Counted from the first letter of the stretch, positions 18,218 through 27,471 are shown. The stretch is 64,000 nucleotides of DNA from Ancylobacter vacuolatus (GCF_030813595.1 NZ_JAUSUH010000004.1:124001-188000); one strand, 5' to 3'. The notes: generated by a model from the letters alone, not told the origin. A program made the numbers and translations.

Positions 18218-19084
18218 TCAGCGACGCGGCCACAACACCTTCCAAAATCTGTCGCTCTGCTTTCGAAGAGGGGCCGCCTCTGGCACAGGCCAGCGCGTGT
18301 GGACTTCGCGCACAAAGTCATGTGTGAACGAACTGTCCCTAAACTTGCGGGCATAGTTTTCGACCAGATTGTCCTGCCACCAGATGTTTTTCTGACAAGA
18401 GCAGCCCCGCGGATCGTGCCACCCCTCCTCCTCGCTTATCACCCTGATATCGCAACCGCTAATCGCCGCTTCGCGCAGAACATTGCTATAGTGATCATAG
18501 GAGTAGAGGGTCCGGGTGCGCCGCAATGTATCCCCGAGGGCCGCCATATCCGGCGTCCGGTCTTCCAAAGCTTCGATAGACAAGCCCGGTGGTAAAGGGA
18601 ATCGCTCCCGGAGGGCACGTCCCTTGTGCGTGAAAGAACAGTCGATTGTCTTCGGCACTGACGCATCAGGGAAGATGACTTCCGGATCGATCAGTCCTGT
18701 CCACAATACGCGGTTGGGGCCCAGAGGCTCGCTCACGGCCCGGCTGACGGTTTCGAGTTTTTGCGGATCGTAGACGAACACCATTTCTTCGTCGGGATAG
18801 GTCGTGTCTCCGGCCAGCAAGCCGGGATCATTGAGCGCCCACCTCACCACTTTCCCTGCACGGAGTGGATTTCCCGAAACGATCTCGGGATAGACGACAA
18901 TGCTGTCTCCCACCGCGCCTCGATGAAACGGAACATTCCAATCGGATGGCCGCACTTCGCGGTCCGCCTTTATGGCGCTGGGGTAGCCGGCCTCATTCAA
19001 ATGATGGCAGAGCCGGTAAAGGGCACGCACGCCAGAGCTTTTGCTCGTGTAGGGCGGCGCCAAGATAATGAAGATGTACTTCAT
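18218..19084 (-). CDS. Glycosyltransferase-like protein, putative
   Basis: 288 residues. The N-terminus MKYIFIILAPPYTSKSSGV, followed by a helix with LYRLCHHLNEAGY, resembles the first Rossmann half of GT-B glycosyltransferases. Further on there is an IVVYPEIVSGNPL segment and an LYSYDHYSNVLREAAISGC segment, as seen at the nucleotide-sugar side in GT4-like and rhamnosyl-type proteins. The family is not certain. It is followed by a FemAB-like protein at 19122, suggesting a surface polymer role as an inference. Its base composition is a little lower in GC than its neighbours. Confidence 0.55.
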   Translation of the reverse strand: MKYIFIILAPPYTSKSSGVRALYRLCHHLNEAGYPSAIKADREVRPSDWNVPFHRGAVGDSIVVYPEIVSGNPLRAGKVVRWALNDPGLLAGDTTYPDEEMVFVYDPQKLETVSRAVSEPLGPNRVLWTGLIDPEVIFPDASVPKTIDCSFTHKGRALRERFPLPPGLSIEALEDRTPDMAALGDTLRRTRTLYSYDHYSNVLREAAISGCDIRVISEEEGWHDPRGCSCQKNIWWQDNLVENYARKFRDSSFTHDFVREVHTRWPVPEAAPLRKQSDRFWKVLWPRR

Positions 19085-19121
19085 GCGAGTCTCTATTCCG
19101 CAACACGGCGTCTACAACGTG

Positions 19122-20027
19122 CTAGGCGCACATTTGTGTGGGCGCAGCCTCACTGGCGACGCCCTCTCGGGCGCGGTAGGCGGGGAAGTAACGTGTGTCC
19201 GGAGCTCGCTCGGCGCAAAGTGCCCTATACGCCCTTGCGTCATTGACAATGCGCAGCAGGTAGACCGGCTCGGAATGGTTTGCCCAGCGCTGCTTGAACA
19301 GCCTCAGCCCATCTGTGCCGGAATCCGGCATTCCTCCCGTCAACAGCCGAACGCCGAGTTCCCTCGCTTGTCGCTGCAATCCCGCCATCAGCAGATAGGA
19401 CGCATTCCACCGAAGCCCGTCATCCGTGCTGGCCATATGCAGGATCTGCAGCATGTCCCCGAAGAGCACGCCGCACGCCATGGCACCAATTCCTTGTGCG
19501 TCACGAACCTCGAAAAACACGCCACTTTCGAGGCGCGCGATGGTCTCAAAGTGCGCGCGTGGAAAATCGACATAGCTGCCTGCCAGTCCCCGACGCGCCA
19601 GAAGTCGTGCATGAATGTCCGCCATCTGCAGGCGGCAGGTCATCTGGGTGACAGGGCGAAATTCAGCACGCTCCTCGCAGCGGCTCAGGCGCAGTCGCGT
19701 ACGCCGGCTCATCGGAACGTCCGGACGCTGTGGATCGTAGACGAAATGCTGCTTGAGCAGTGTGGGGTTGCCCATGGATCCATGCGGCACATAGCCAGGC
19801 TGCGTCACTGCAGTAATCGTCACGAGGTGGCGAAAATCCTCGTGGAGCGCCCTTACATCCTCGCCACCACCAATCCAAAGATAGGGCCATGGTCCGACGC
19901 CATCATGCAAATCCGTGCCGGCGATCGAGCGCCGGAGAACCATCAAGCCGCTGCGCGCGCCGCGTTCCGGCGCTCCCATCAAGCCAGACGCGTAGCTCTC
20001 CGAGTTAAATGGACAATCAAGAACCAT
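19122..20027 (-). CDS. GNAT/FemAB-like acyltransferase
   Basis: 301 residues. The second half follows the FemAB/BioF2-like GNAT fold (Acetyltransf_6 type): FFEVRDAQGIGAMACGVLFGDMLQILHMAS, then LRWNASYLLMAGLQRQARELGVRLLTGGMPDSG and LRLFKQRW. Such proteins transfer acyl or aminoacyl groups to cell-surface precursors. The start at 20027 lacks a clear ribosome site; an ATG 16 codons on is an alternative. It lies upstream of the glycosyltransferase-like gene on the same strand, 37 bases apart, so the two are likely co-transcribed. Confidence 0.7.
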   Translation of the reverse strand: MVLDCPFNSESYASGLMGAPERGARSGLMVLRRSIAGTDLHDGVGPWPYLWIGGGEDVRALHEDFRHLVTITAVTQPGYVPHGSMGNPTLLKQHFVYDPQRPDVPMSRRTRLRLSRCEERAEFRPVTQMTCRLQMADIHARLLARRGLAGSYVDFPRAHFETIARLESGVFFEVRDAQGIGAMACGVLFGDMLQILHMASTDDGLRWNASYLLMAGLQRQARELGVRLLTGGMPDSGTDGLRLFKQRWANHSEPVYLLRIVNDARAYRALCAERAPDTRYFPAYRAREGVASEAAPTQMCA

Positions 20028-20250
20028 ACGTCAGTTTTGCCTGGAGTGATGATTGACGAACGCGGCTGTCCTCGGTGGACAAGACAGTCCCCGGCTGCAG
20101 TATCGCCGACCGCACAGATCGATGCCAGAGGTATCATGCTCTGCAAAACCCTCCATATCAGAAGGGCCCGCCTCACTTTAGGGACGTAAAATGCTACGGA
20201 ATTGATTTTAAAGGGCAAACTTAATCAAAAAACTTCCGAGCCTTCGCAGG

Positions 20251-21102
20251 CTATCGAGGCCCGTCGACCCGCTGCGCGGGGGGCGCGTCCTCATTTGGCG
20301 CAGGAGCGCTACCCGGCACAAGAAAATCCGCGACGTGCTGGGCGAACAGGTCTGCCCGCGTGCGCGGGTAGAAATGTCCACCATCGAACGCGACAAGCGT
20401 TGCGCTCGCAATGTCACGCGCAAGGCGCTCGGACTGCGTAAAGAGGATCATCTCGTCATCGCGTGCGCCCAGGATCAGGGTCGGCGCACGGATTTGGCCG
20501 AGTTCCCCCGCCCGGTCGAACGCGAGCAGCATGCGGATGCGGGCGATCGCGACCGGGAGCGGCGCCAGAGCCTGCCCCGCTCGCCGAACCGCCGCGTCGA
20601 GATCGGCCTCATGGGCGGCGATCCAAGCCGCGTCATAGCCCAGCACATGGGTGAAAGCTTGATAGATATCCGGTCGGCCGGCTTCGAGAAGGGCGAGTCG
20701 GGCCTCGAACAGGGTGCGAAAACGCGCATCCGGTCCGGGCCAGCTTCCGGAAATCACGAGGTGGTCGGCCCTCGCCGGGCTGTCGAGGGCGAGGGTCTGG
20801 ACCACGGCGCCGCCCGTGGAATGGCCGACAAGATGGGCCCGCGCCCATCCGGCCTCGTCCATGATCTCTACGACGTCGCGGGCGATGCGCCCGATTGTGT
20901 AGGGCCCCGCCGGCCGGTCACTGCGCCCAGCGCCACGATGATCGACAATCAAGAGCCGGAAGCGCGATTGCAACCGCTCCGCGACCGGTTCCCAGAAGCG
21001 CCCGTCACCACCGAGCCCCGGAATCAGCACCACAGCGGGGCCGCCGGCGCCTCGCACCTCGAAGTGCACGCGGCAGCCATCGGATGTCGTCATCAGGGGC
21101 AT
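20251..21102 (-). CDS. Alpha/beta hydrolase
   Basis: 283 residues with a standard fold: VVLIPGLGGDGRFW oxyanion strand, DHRGAGRSDRP, nucleophile elbow VGHSTGGAV (Ser), an Asp near LILGARDDEM and a His in FDGGHFYP. It is the last gene of the minus-strand catabolic run, nine bases after the Ser/Cys racemase-family gene, so it probably hydrolyses an ester, lactone or amide in that pathway. Substrate unknown. Confidence 0.9.
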   Translation of the reverse strand: MPLMTTSDGCRVHFEVRGAGGPAVVLIPGLGGDGRFWEPVAERLQSRFRLLIVDHRGAGRSDRPAGPYTIGRIARDVVEIMDEAGWARAHLVGHSTGGAVVQTLALDSPARADHLVISGSWPGPDARFRTLFEARLALLEAGRPDIYQAFTHVLGYDAAWIAAHEADLDAAVRRAGQALAPLPVAIARIRMLLAFDRAGELGQIRAPTLILGARDDEMILFTQSERLARDIASATLVAFDGGHFYPRTRADLFAQHVADFLVPGSAPAPNEDAPPAQRVDGPR

Positions 21103-21111
21103 GGCTGGACC

Positions 21112-22161
21112 TCAGATCGGCTGCTCGCCCGTGTATCCCGGCCAGGTGTCGCCCAGTCGGAAGCCGTCTGGGAACGGGTCAGTCGGATCGAGCACATATT
21201 GATGGAACGCGGTGATCCAGCCCGGCCCAGTGATGGTCGGCAACACGGCCGGCAGGCCGCCGAGCTCGGTGGTGCCGCGCAGCCGGCCGATGAACTCGGT
21301 GCCGATCAGCGAGCGATGCAGGAAGCGCTCGCCCACCTGCAGCATGCGCTTGGCATGCAGCACCGCCATGCGCGCGCAAGTGCCGGTGCCGCAAGGCGAG
21401 CGATCGTGCCGACCCGGCGAGACGATGACTGTGTTCCTGGACACCAGCCCCTGCTCGTCGCGCTCCAGCGGCCCGGCGAAGAGTGTCTGGTTGATGGTGT
21501 GGATCTCTGGGTTTTCCGGGTGCACGCAGGGGATTTGCTCGGCCGCCGCCGCCTTGATGCGCTCTCCCACCTCCACGAGTTGCGCCGCCTCTTTCAGTTC
21601 CAGCCGGAAACCGAGCGATGCGGCGTCCACGATGGCGTAGATCATGCCGCCATAGCCGACATCCACGGTGATGCGGCCGAGCCCCGGCACCTCGACCTCG
21701 CGGTCCAACGCGAAGGCAAAGCCGGCAACGTTGTCGAAGGTCACGTTCACGCACTTGCCGTCGCGGCACTCAGCCGAGACCTTCACAAGCCCGGCGGGCG
21801 CTTCCAGCACCAGATGCGTGACCGGCTCCTGCATGGGAATGATGCCCGTCTCCAGCAGCACGGTGACGGTGCAGATCGTGTTGGTACCCGACATCGGTAC
21901 GTAATAGTCGGACTCGATGATGACGAAGCCGGCGTCGGCTTCCGGCGTCGTCGGCGGCAGCACGAGATTGACGCATTGCGAGACGCGCCCGCGCGGCTCG
22001 TTAAGCAGAAACCGGCGCAGCTCGTCGCGATGCGTCTGCACATATTTCATCTTTTCGAACATGGTCTTGCCGGGAACGTCGCGCACGCCCCCGGTGATGA
22101 CCTCGTTGAGTTCGCCGGCAGCGTGGGCCCCGACGACATTGATCATGCGGCTGAAGCGCAT
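21112..22161 (-). CDS. Proline racemase family enzyme with Ser/Cys pair
   Basis: 349 residues from the ATG at 22161; sequence upstream of it is not protein-like. The second catalytic motif RSPCGTGTCARM is intact (Cys257), but the first reads PMSGTNTIC, placing Ser91 where racemases and epimerases have Cys. The superfamily contains Cys/Cys, Ser/Cys and Thr/Cys types. Thr/Cys members dehydrate trans-3-hydroxyproline, and Ser/Cys members are less well defined. The neighbouring gene at 25214 encodes a classical Cys/Cys member, so this one probably has another substrate or reaction. It follows the DHDPS-family gene by ten bases. Confidence 0.88.
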   Translation of the reverse strand: MRFSRMINVVGAHAAGELNEVITGGVRDVPGKTMFEKMKYVQTHRDELRRFLLNEPRGRVSQCVNLVLPPTTPEADAGFVIIESDYYVPMSGTNTICTVTVLLETGIIPMQEPVTHLVLEAPAGLVKVSAECRDGKCVNVTFDNVAGFAFALDREVEVPGLGRITVDVGYGGMIYAIVDAASLGFRLELKEAAQLVEVGERIKAAAAEQIPCVHPENPEIHTINQTLFAGPLERDEQGLVSRNTVIVSPGRHDRSPCGTGTCARMAVLHAKRMLQVGERFLHRSLIGTEFIGRLRGTTELGGLPAVLPTITGPGWITAFHQYVLDPTDPFPDGFRLGDTWPGYTGEQPI

Positions 22162-22171
22162 CGCGCTCTCC

Positions 22172-23080
22172 TCAGATTGCCGAACGCGGGGTGGTGGCAA
22201 GCGCCGTGACCGTCGCCTCAAGGACGCCGAGCACCCGCTCGCGCTCCGTCCCAATGAGCGGTAGGCGCGGCGCGCGTACCCATTCGGGCGCGCCATAGGT
22301 CACCTTCTCCGCCAGCTTGATGTATTGCACCAGCTTGACGTCAGTATCGAGGTGGAAGGCAGGCGTGAGAATACGGTAAAGCGCGCGGGCTTCAGTGTAA
22401 CGTCCGGCCATGCAAAGATTAAAAAGCTCGACGCATTCGGCGGGCCAGGCGTTGGTCATGCCCGACACCCAGCCGGTGACGCCAAGCGCGGCGCTTTCCA
22501 GCAGCAGATCGTCGACGCCGCAGAACACTGAGAAGCGGTCGCCGCACTCATTATAGAGGTCGGTGACGCGGCGGATGTTGCCGGTCTCCTCCTTGATGCA
22601 GACGATGGTCTCCACATCCGCGATTTCGTTGAGAATAGAGGGGGTTACATCGACGCCATAGGCGATCGGGTTGTTGTAGATCATGATCGGCAGGCCGCAG
22701 CCCGTGCCCAGGGTACGGTACCAGGCTGCCGTCTCGCGCGGGTCGCTCTTATAGGCGATGGAGGGGAAGGCCATCAGGCCCTGCGCCCCCAGCTTCTCGT
22801 AATGGCGGGCGGATGCCAGCGCCTCGGCCATGCCGACATGGGCGAGGCCCGAGAGCAGCGGCACGCGGCCGGCGACGACTTCCTTGGCGGCGAGGATGAC
22901 GCTCTCGCGCTCGGCCGCCGTCAGCGAGGCGTTTTCTCCCAGCATTGGCAACACGATAACGCCGGACACGCCGTTGTTTATCAGCCGGTCGATGCTGGCC
23001 TGGGTGGCGGCGAGATCGAGGCTTTCATCCTCCTTGAGCTTGGTGGTGACGGCGGGAAAGACTCCGGTCCAGCGGGTCAT
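22172..23080 (-). CDS. Dihydrodipicolinate synthase/NAL family lyase
   Basis: 302 residues, a TIM barrel of the DapA/NAL class. The Schiff-base Lys163 is in CIKEET and the partner Tyr135 in MIYNNP. GxxGE-like GENASLT is near residue 48. In hydroxyproline clusters this family supplies the pyrroline-4-hydroxy-2-carboxylate deaminase, which is the best guess here given the epimerase and DadA-like flavoprotein genes nearby. Its start overlaps the stop of the B12 protein gene as ATGA, so the two are translationally coupled. Confidence 0.88.
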   Translation of the reverse strand: MTRWTGVFPAVTTKLKEDESLDLAATQASIDRLINNGVSGVIVLPMLGENASLTAAERESVILAAKEVVAGRVPLLSGLAHVGMAEALASARHYEKLGAQGLMAFPSIAYKSDPRETAAWYRTLGTGCGLPIMIYNNPIAYGVDVTPSILNEIADVETIVCIKEETGNIRRVTDLYNECGDRFSVFCGVDDLLLESAALGVTGWVSGMTNAWPAECVELFNLCMAGRYTEARALYRILTPAFHLDTDVKLVQYIKLAEKVTYGAPEWVRAPRLPLIGTERERVLGVLEATVTALATTPRSAI

Positions 23081-24879
23081 CGCGTGTCCTTTCGGAAGAC
23101 AGAACGGGTGGCGGCGGGTTGGTCGATGAGTGCAGTGAGGTGATCGATCAGTGCAGTGGGGGTAAGACAGGGCACGACACCGAGGGCGGCGATGTCGGCG
23201 ACGACATCGACCGGCAGGCCGGAATTGGAATCCTCCGGCACCTGGTTCAGCCGTCCCCCGATGCAGACCGGGAGGTCGGCCCCGGCGCGGGCGAGCGCCT
23301 GGATCACCTCGCGGGCGTAGCGCAGGGCGATGCCGTTATAGGTGCTGATGGCGATGATGTCGGCGCCGGCGGCCAGCGCGGTGGCGACGAGGTCGTCGGC
23401 ATCGACCGAGGTGCCGCCGTCCACCGTGGCGACGCCGAGATGGCCGAGCGTGAGCTCGATGAGGTTCTTGCCGTGCTCATGCACGTCGCTGGAGGCGACG
23501 CAGGCGGTGAAGCCGCGCGCGGCGAGGCGGGCGGCGGCCGCCGGCGGCACCCGGCCGGCCCAGTCGCGCGCGGCGTGCTCCAGTTCCTCAACCCATTCGG
23601 CCTGTGCCACCGCGCGGCGCCCGCTCCACGCCTTCGCCTCCGGCACGCCAGCGCCGAACGCCGCCTCCAGGCGCTTCGGGCCGATGCGGCGCAGGGCGAG
23701 CATCATCTGGGCGGGATCGGCGGTGTCGATGCCCGCGTCCTCCAGCCCGGCCAGCGTTCGCGCGGCAAACAGACGGCCGCCCTGAACCAGCCGCTCGGCC
23801 AGCGCATCGACGGGCGCGGTATCTATCAGCCCGGACGAGCCGGCGGCATGTTCGGCGAGGCGGTGGGCGAACATCTGCGCGTCGATGATTTCGTCAATAT
23901 CGGGGATGCGCTCATTCTCGGTCACCGGCACCGGATTGACCGCATGGCCCGTCGGCTGGCGCCCGAGCGCCCAGAGGTCGGCCTGCAGGTAGCTCGCCAG
24001 GCTGGCATAATTGCCGGCGGGGGTGGTTTTGTAGCTCACCGTGTTGCCGAAGATCATCGTCCCCGGCGTGTCGGTCACTTGCGCCAGCGCGGCGTGGAAG
24101 GCCATGCGCACCAGCGGCGCGGTGAAGTGGTGGCCGAAGCAGTGCGACAGCCGGGCGCCGATCAGCGTCTCGACGATGTGCTTTTCCACCAGCACCATGC
24201 CGAGCGCCGAGCTCATATCGGCGAACAGGCCGGCAAAGCCGTCGTCGAGATTGGAATGCACCAGCACCTCGACCGGCTGCGCGGCGATGAGGCCGAGCGC
24301 GGTGACGGTGGCGTGGGTGGTGGCGACATCGTCGTCCCAGTCCGGCAGGCGGAAGGTGAAGTACTGGCCAAGATTGCCGATGGCGGTGGCACCGGCGGCG
24401 AGAGCGCCCTTGGTGTTCTCCAGCGCCCCCGGCAGGCCCAGCATGAAGTCGCCGAAATGCGCGGCGGCGGGCGCGGCATTGGTGATGCGGGCGAAGCTCT
24501 CGGCCCCTTCCAGCACGATGCCGGTGCCGCGCCGGCTACCCTTCCGCATTTCCGGCGGGTAGCCCATCGATATGTCGAGCGTGATGCCGAAACGGTCCAC
24601 CTGGGCGCCGTGCCGGGCACAGGCGGCGTGCACTTCGGCGATCGCGGCGACCGTGCGCTCCACACTGCGGAAGCCGATATGGGCGTGCTGCATGACGCGC
24701 CCGGCGACCGCCTCGCGGCGCTTATACGCGGCCTCGCTTGCCACATTCTGCGCGTCGAGGAAGGCATTGCGACCGACCGTCCAGTCCCGGGCCAGCGCCC
24801 GCCCCGCGGCCACGAGGTCCTCGCCCGGCTGAAGGGTCGGCGGAATCAACTGGTCGCGGGAGGGAAGCGGCGCGGTCAT
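23077..24879 (-). CDS. B12-binding mutase-like protein, single chain
   Basis: 600 residues. The C-terminal 140 form a cobalamin-binding Rossmann domain with all three landmarks: DVHEHG (DxHxxG, cobalt-ligating His467), the TVDGGTSVD loop and CIGGRLN. The N-terminal 440 look like a catalytic barrel (GITLDISMGYPPEMRKG, GNLGQYFTF, EVLVHSNLDDG, CFGHH) of the kind seen in glutamate mutase-like enzymes, where the two parts are usually separate subunits. It is probably an adenosylcobalamin-dependent carbon-skeleton mutase on an amino acid-derived intermediate. I do not recognise a characterised member. It lies between the NIPSNAP gene and the lyase gene, coupled to the latter. Confidence 0.72.
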   Translation of the reverse strand: MTAPLPSRDQLIPPTLQPGEDLVAAGRALARDWTVGRNAFLDAQNVASEAAYKRREAVAGRVMQHAHIGFRSVERTVAAIAEVHAACARHGAQVDRFGITLDISMGYPPEMRKGSRRGTGIVLEGAESFARITNAAPAAAHFGDFMLGLPGALENTKGALAAGATAIGNLGQYFTFRLPDWDDDVATTHATVTALGLIAAQPVEVLVHSNLDDGFAGLFADMSSALGMVLVEKHIVETLIGARLSHCFGHHFTAPLVRMAFHAALAQVTDTPGTMIFGNTVSYKTTPAGNYASLASYLQADLWALGRQPTGHAVNPVPVTENERIPDIDEIIDAQMFAHRLAEHAAGSSGLIDTAPVDALAERLVQGGRLFAARTLAGLEDAGIDTADPAQMMLALRRIGPKRLEAAFGAGVPEAKAWSGRRAVAQAEWVEELEHAARDWAGRVPPAAAARLAARGFTACVASSDVHEHGKNLIELTLGHLGVATVDGGTSVDADDLVATALAAGADIIAISTYNGIALRYAREVIQALARAGADLPVCIGGRLNQVPEDSNSGLPVDVVADIAALGVVPCLTPTALIDHLTALIDQPAATRSVFRKDTR

Positions 24880-24891
24880 GGGCGGACTCTG

Positions 24892-25206
24892 TCAGCGCAT
24901 CGGGGAGAGCGCGGTGGGGGCGAGCAGGCGCGTCTGCTGGCTCTGGATCATGCCCTTGATCGCGGCGAGATAGTCCTGCCATGGCGGATGGGCGAGCATC
25001 AGCGCCCGGCGCGCCTCGCGATCGGCCATGCTGTCATAGCGCCAGAGCGCGACGACATGGTTCAGTTCGCCGATCTCGGTGACGAAATGACCGATGAACG
25101 TGCCCAGAAAGCGCTTCTGGATGTCGAGGCCGAGCGTCTCATAGGCGTTGAGGAAATCGCCCATCCGGCCCGGCACGATGTGGTAGTCGCGCTCTTCGAG
25201 GATCAT
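24892..25206 (-). CDS. NIPSNAP family protein
   Basis: 104 residues from the ATG at 25206. It shows the NIPSNAP dimeric ferredoxin-like pattern: MILEERDYHIVPGRMGDFLNAYE, a middle IGHFVTEIGELNHVVALWRYDSMADR, then a helix. NIPSNAP proteins often accompany catabolic enzymes in bacteria, but their biochemical role is unclear. Spacing to both neighbours is very short (12 and 7 bases), so it is in the operon. Confidence 0.85.
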   Translation of the reverse strand: MILEERDYHIVPGRMGDFLNAYETLGLDIQKRFLGTFIGHFVTEIGELNHVVALWRYDSMADREARRALMLAHPPWQDYLAAIKGMIQSQQTRLLAPTALSPMR

Positions 25207-25213
25207 CGCCGCC

Positions 25214-26215
25214 TCACGCCAGCTGGAAGCCGAAGGCGAGCGGGTCGCGCTCGTCGACGGTAATGGTGTTGTGGCCGTAGACGCGGGCCCAGCCGCCAAT
25301 GCTCGGGCGGATCGCCGGACGGCCGGCGACCTCGGCGGCGCTCTCCACCCTTCCGTGGAACAGCGTGCCGATGATGCTCTCATGCACGAAGTCGTCCCCC
25401 ACCTTGAGCAGCCCCTTCGCCACCCGCTGGGCCATGCGCGAGGACGTGCCGGTGCCGCAGGGCGAGCGGTCGATGCCCTTGTCGCCATAGAACACCGCGT
25501 TGCGGCCATGGGCCTCCTTGTGCTTGGGGCCATCCGCCCACATCACATGGCTGACGCCATTGATGCGCGGGTCCTCGGGATGCACCGGGGCCACCGCTGC
25601 CTGCACGGCCGCGCGCACCACCGGGCTCCACTTCAGGATATCCTCGGCCTTCATGCCGTCGAGGCCGGCCCAGTTCTTCTGCGGCTCGACAATGGCGTAG
25701 TAATTGCCGCCATAGGACACATCGACGACGAGTTCGCCGATGCCGGGAATGTCGACCGTCACCCCCTCCGCGTGCAGGTAGCTCGGGATGTTGAACAGCC
25801 GCACCTGATCGACGAAGCGGCCATTGCGCGTGTATTCGATCTCCACCCGCCCGGCCGGCACTTCCAGCGCCAGCCGGCCCTCCACCCTCGGCACCACGAA
25901 GCCCTGTTCGAGCGCCACGGTGACGGTGCCGATGGTGCCGTGACCGCACATGGGCAGGCAGCCGGAAACCTCGATGAACAGCACGCCCAGCTCGCAATCC
26001 TCCCGCGACGGCGGGTAGAGGATCGAGCCGGACATCACATCATGGCCGCGCGGCTCGAACATCAGCGCCTTGCGCACCCAGTCATGGTCGCGAAGGAAGA
26101 TCTGTCGCTTCTCCGCCATCGACACATTGGGCAGCAGCGGCGCGCCGCCCGCGACCACGCGCACCGGGTTGCCGCAGGTGTGGGCATCGACGCAGAGAAA
26201 AGTATGCGGGTTCAT
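25214..26215 (-). CDS. 4-hydroxyproline 2-epimerase / proline racemase family, Cys/Cys
   Basis: 333 residues from the ATG at 26215, with GGAG six bases upstream; a GTG directly before it is the alternative. Both catalytic cysteines are present: Cys90 in PMCGHGTIG and Cys253 in RSPCGTGTSSRM. The set of neighbours (DadA-like flavoprotein, DHDPS-family lyase) favours trans-4-hydroxy-L-proline to cis-4-hydroxy-D-proline epimerisation rather than proline racemisation. Cytoplasmic. Its presence beside a Ser/Cys paralogue at 21112 is notable. Confidence 0.9.
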   Translation of the reverse strand: MNPHTFLCVDAHTCGNPVRVVAGGAPLLPNVSMAEKRQIFLRDHDWVRKALMFEPRGHDVMSGSILYPPSREDCELGVLFIEVSGCLPMCGHGTIGTVTVALEQGFVVPRVEGRLALEVPAGRVEIEYTRNGRFVDQVRLFNIPSYLHAEGVTVDIPGIGELVVDVSYGGNYYAIVEPQKNWAGLDGMKAEDILKWSPVVRAAVQAAVAPVHPEDPRINGVSHVMWADGPKHKEAHGRNAVFYGDKGIDRSPCGTGTSSRMAQRVAKGLLKVGDDFVHESIIGTLFHGRVESAAEVAGRPAIRPSIGGWARVYGHNTITVDERDPLAFGFQLA

Positions 26216-26230
26216 CACGGGCTCCGCGTT

Positions 26231-27457
26231 TCAGTTGAAGCGTTGGATGGCGAAGGGGGTGACGTCGACGGCGGGCGGACGGCCGGCGACCAGTTCGGCG
26301 ATCAGGCGCCCGGTCGTCGGGCCGAAGGTGAGCCCGGTATGGCCATGGCCGAAGGCGTAGAACACGTCGTCACGCCGGGGCGAGCGGCCGATGACCGGGA
26401 GCGAATCCGCCGTGGTCGGGCGATGGCCCATCCAGCGCGTGCCGCCTTCAATGTTCAGGCCCGGCAGGAAGCGGCGGCCCAATTGGGCAAGCGCGTCGGA
26501 GCGGGCATAGTTCGGGGCGGCCCCCAGCCCGGCGAACTCGGCCGCGCCGCCGATGCGCAACCCCGCCTCGATCGGGGTGGCGACGAAGGCACGCTCGGCG
26601 AAGATCACCTCGCGTGTGAGCGAAACGCCCGGCGCGGGCAGCGTGGTGTTGTAGCCGCGCTCGCTCTCGATCAGCGCCCGATCCCCGATCTGGCGGGCGA
26701 GCTGGCCCGACCAGGCGCCGGCGGCAACCACCAGCCGCTCGAAGGCGATGCGCCGCCCGTCCTGGGTCAGCACCTCATGGCCGGATATGCCGGCCACCTC
26801 GCCCCGGACCATCGCCACGCCGCGCGCCTCAAGATGGACGCGCAGGCGATCGACGATGCGTTTGGGATCGGAAACATGCGACCATTGCGGGGTCATGATG
26901 GCGTGGCGGATCGTGGTCGCCAGCGCCGGCTCCAGAGCCTGCGCGGCCGCGCCGTCCATCTCCTCGCAGACGAGGCCATGCCGGCGGCGCAATTCGTGGA
27001 AGCGCCGGTCCGCCTCGAAGCCCGCCCGCGTCTCATACACCCACAGCGCCCCGACGCGGTGCAGGTCGCCCATCAGGTCGAGCTCGGCGAGCAGCGGCAG
27101 AAGGTCGTCATAGGTGCGGGCCGACAGCGTGGCGAGCGAGGCGGCGATCGCCTCCACCCGGTCCCAACGTCCCTCTTTGAGAAAGCGCAGCAGCCAGGGC
27201 AGCAGCTTGGGGAAATGACCCATGCGCAGCGACAGCGGGCCGAGCGGATCGGCCAGCCAGCCCGGCACCTTCCACGCGAGGCCAGGCACGGAGGCGGGGA
27301 TGATCTCGGTGACCCCGATGCCGGCAGCGTTGCCGAAGGAGCATTTGTCCCCGGCCGGGTCGCGGTCCAGCACCGTTACCTCGTGCCCCTCCGCACGCAG
27401 CGAGCGGGCACAGGAGAGGCCGACAATGCCGGCGCCGATGACGAGAATGCGCGACAT
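26231..27457 (-). CDS. FAD-dependent D-amino acid (D-hydroxyproline) dehydrogenase, DadA-like
   Basis: 408 residues. The N-terminal dinucleotide motif ILVIGAGIVGLSCA binds FAD, and the C-terminal TGLTFGPTTGRLIAELV closes the FAD site as in DadA/DAO proteins. The middle carries the substrate-binding sheet. In hydroxyproline catabolism this enzyme oxidises cis-4-hydroxy-D-proline to the pyrroline. It is 15 bases upstream of the epimerase gene, in the same operon. Confidence 0.88.
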   Translation of the reverse strand: MSRILVIGAGIVGLSCARSLRAEGHEVTVLDRDPAGDKCSFGNAAGIGVTEIIPASVPGLAWKVPGWLADPLGPLSLRMGHFPKLLPWLLRFLKEGRWDRVEAIAASLATLSARTYDDLLPLLAELDLMGDLHRVGALWVYETRAGFEADRRFHELRRRHGLVCEEMDGAAAQALEPALATTIRHAIMTPQWSHVSDPKRIVDRLRVHLEARGVAMVRGEVAGISGHEVLTQDGRRIAFERLVVAAGAWSGQLARQIGDRALIESERGYNTTLPAPGVSLTREVIFAERAFVATPIEAGLRIGGAAEFAGLGAAPNYARSDALAQLGRRFLPGLNIEGGTRWMGHRPTTADSLPVIGRSPRRDDVFYAFGHGHTGLTFGPTTGRLIAELVAGRPPAVDVTPFAIQRFN

Positions 27458-27471
27458 GGTGGATGGCTCTC

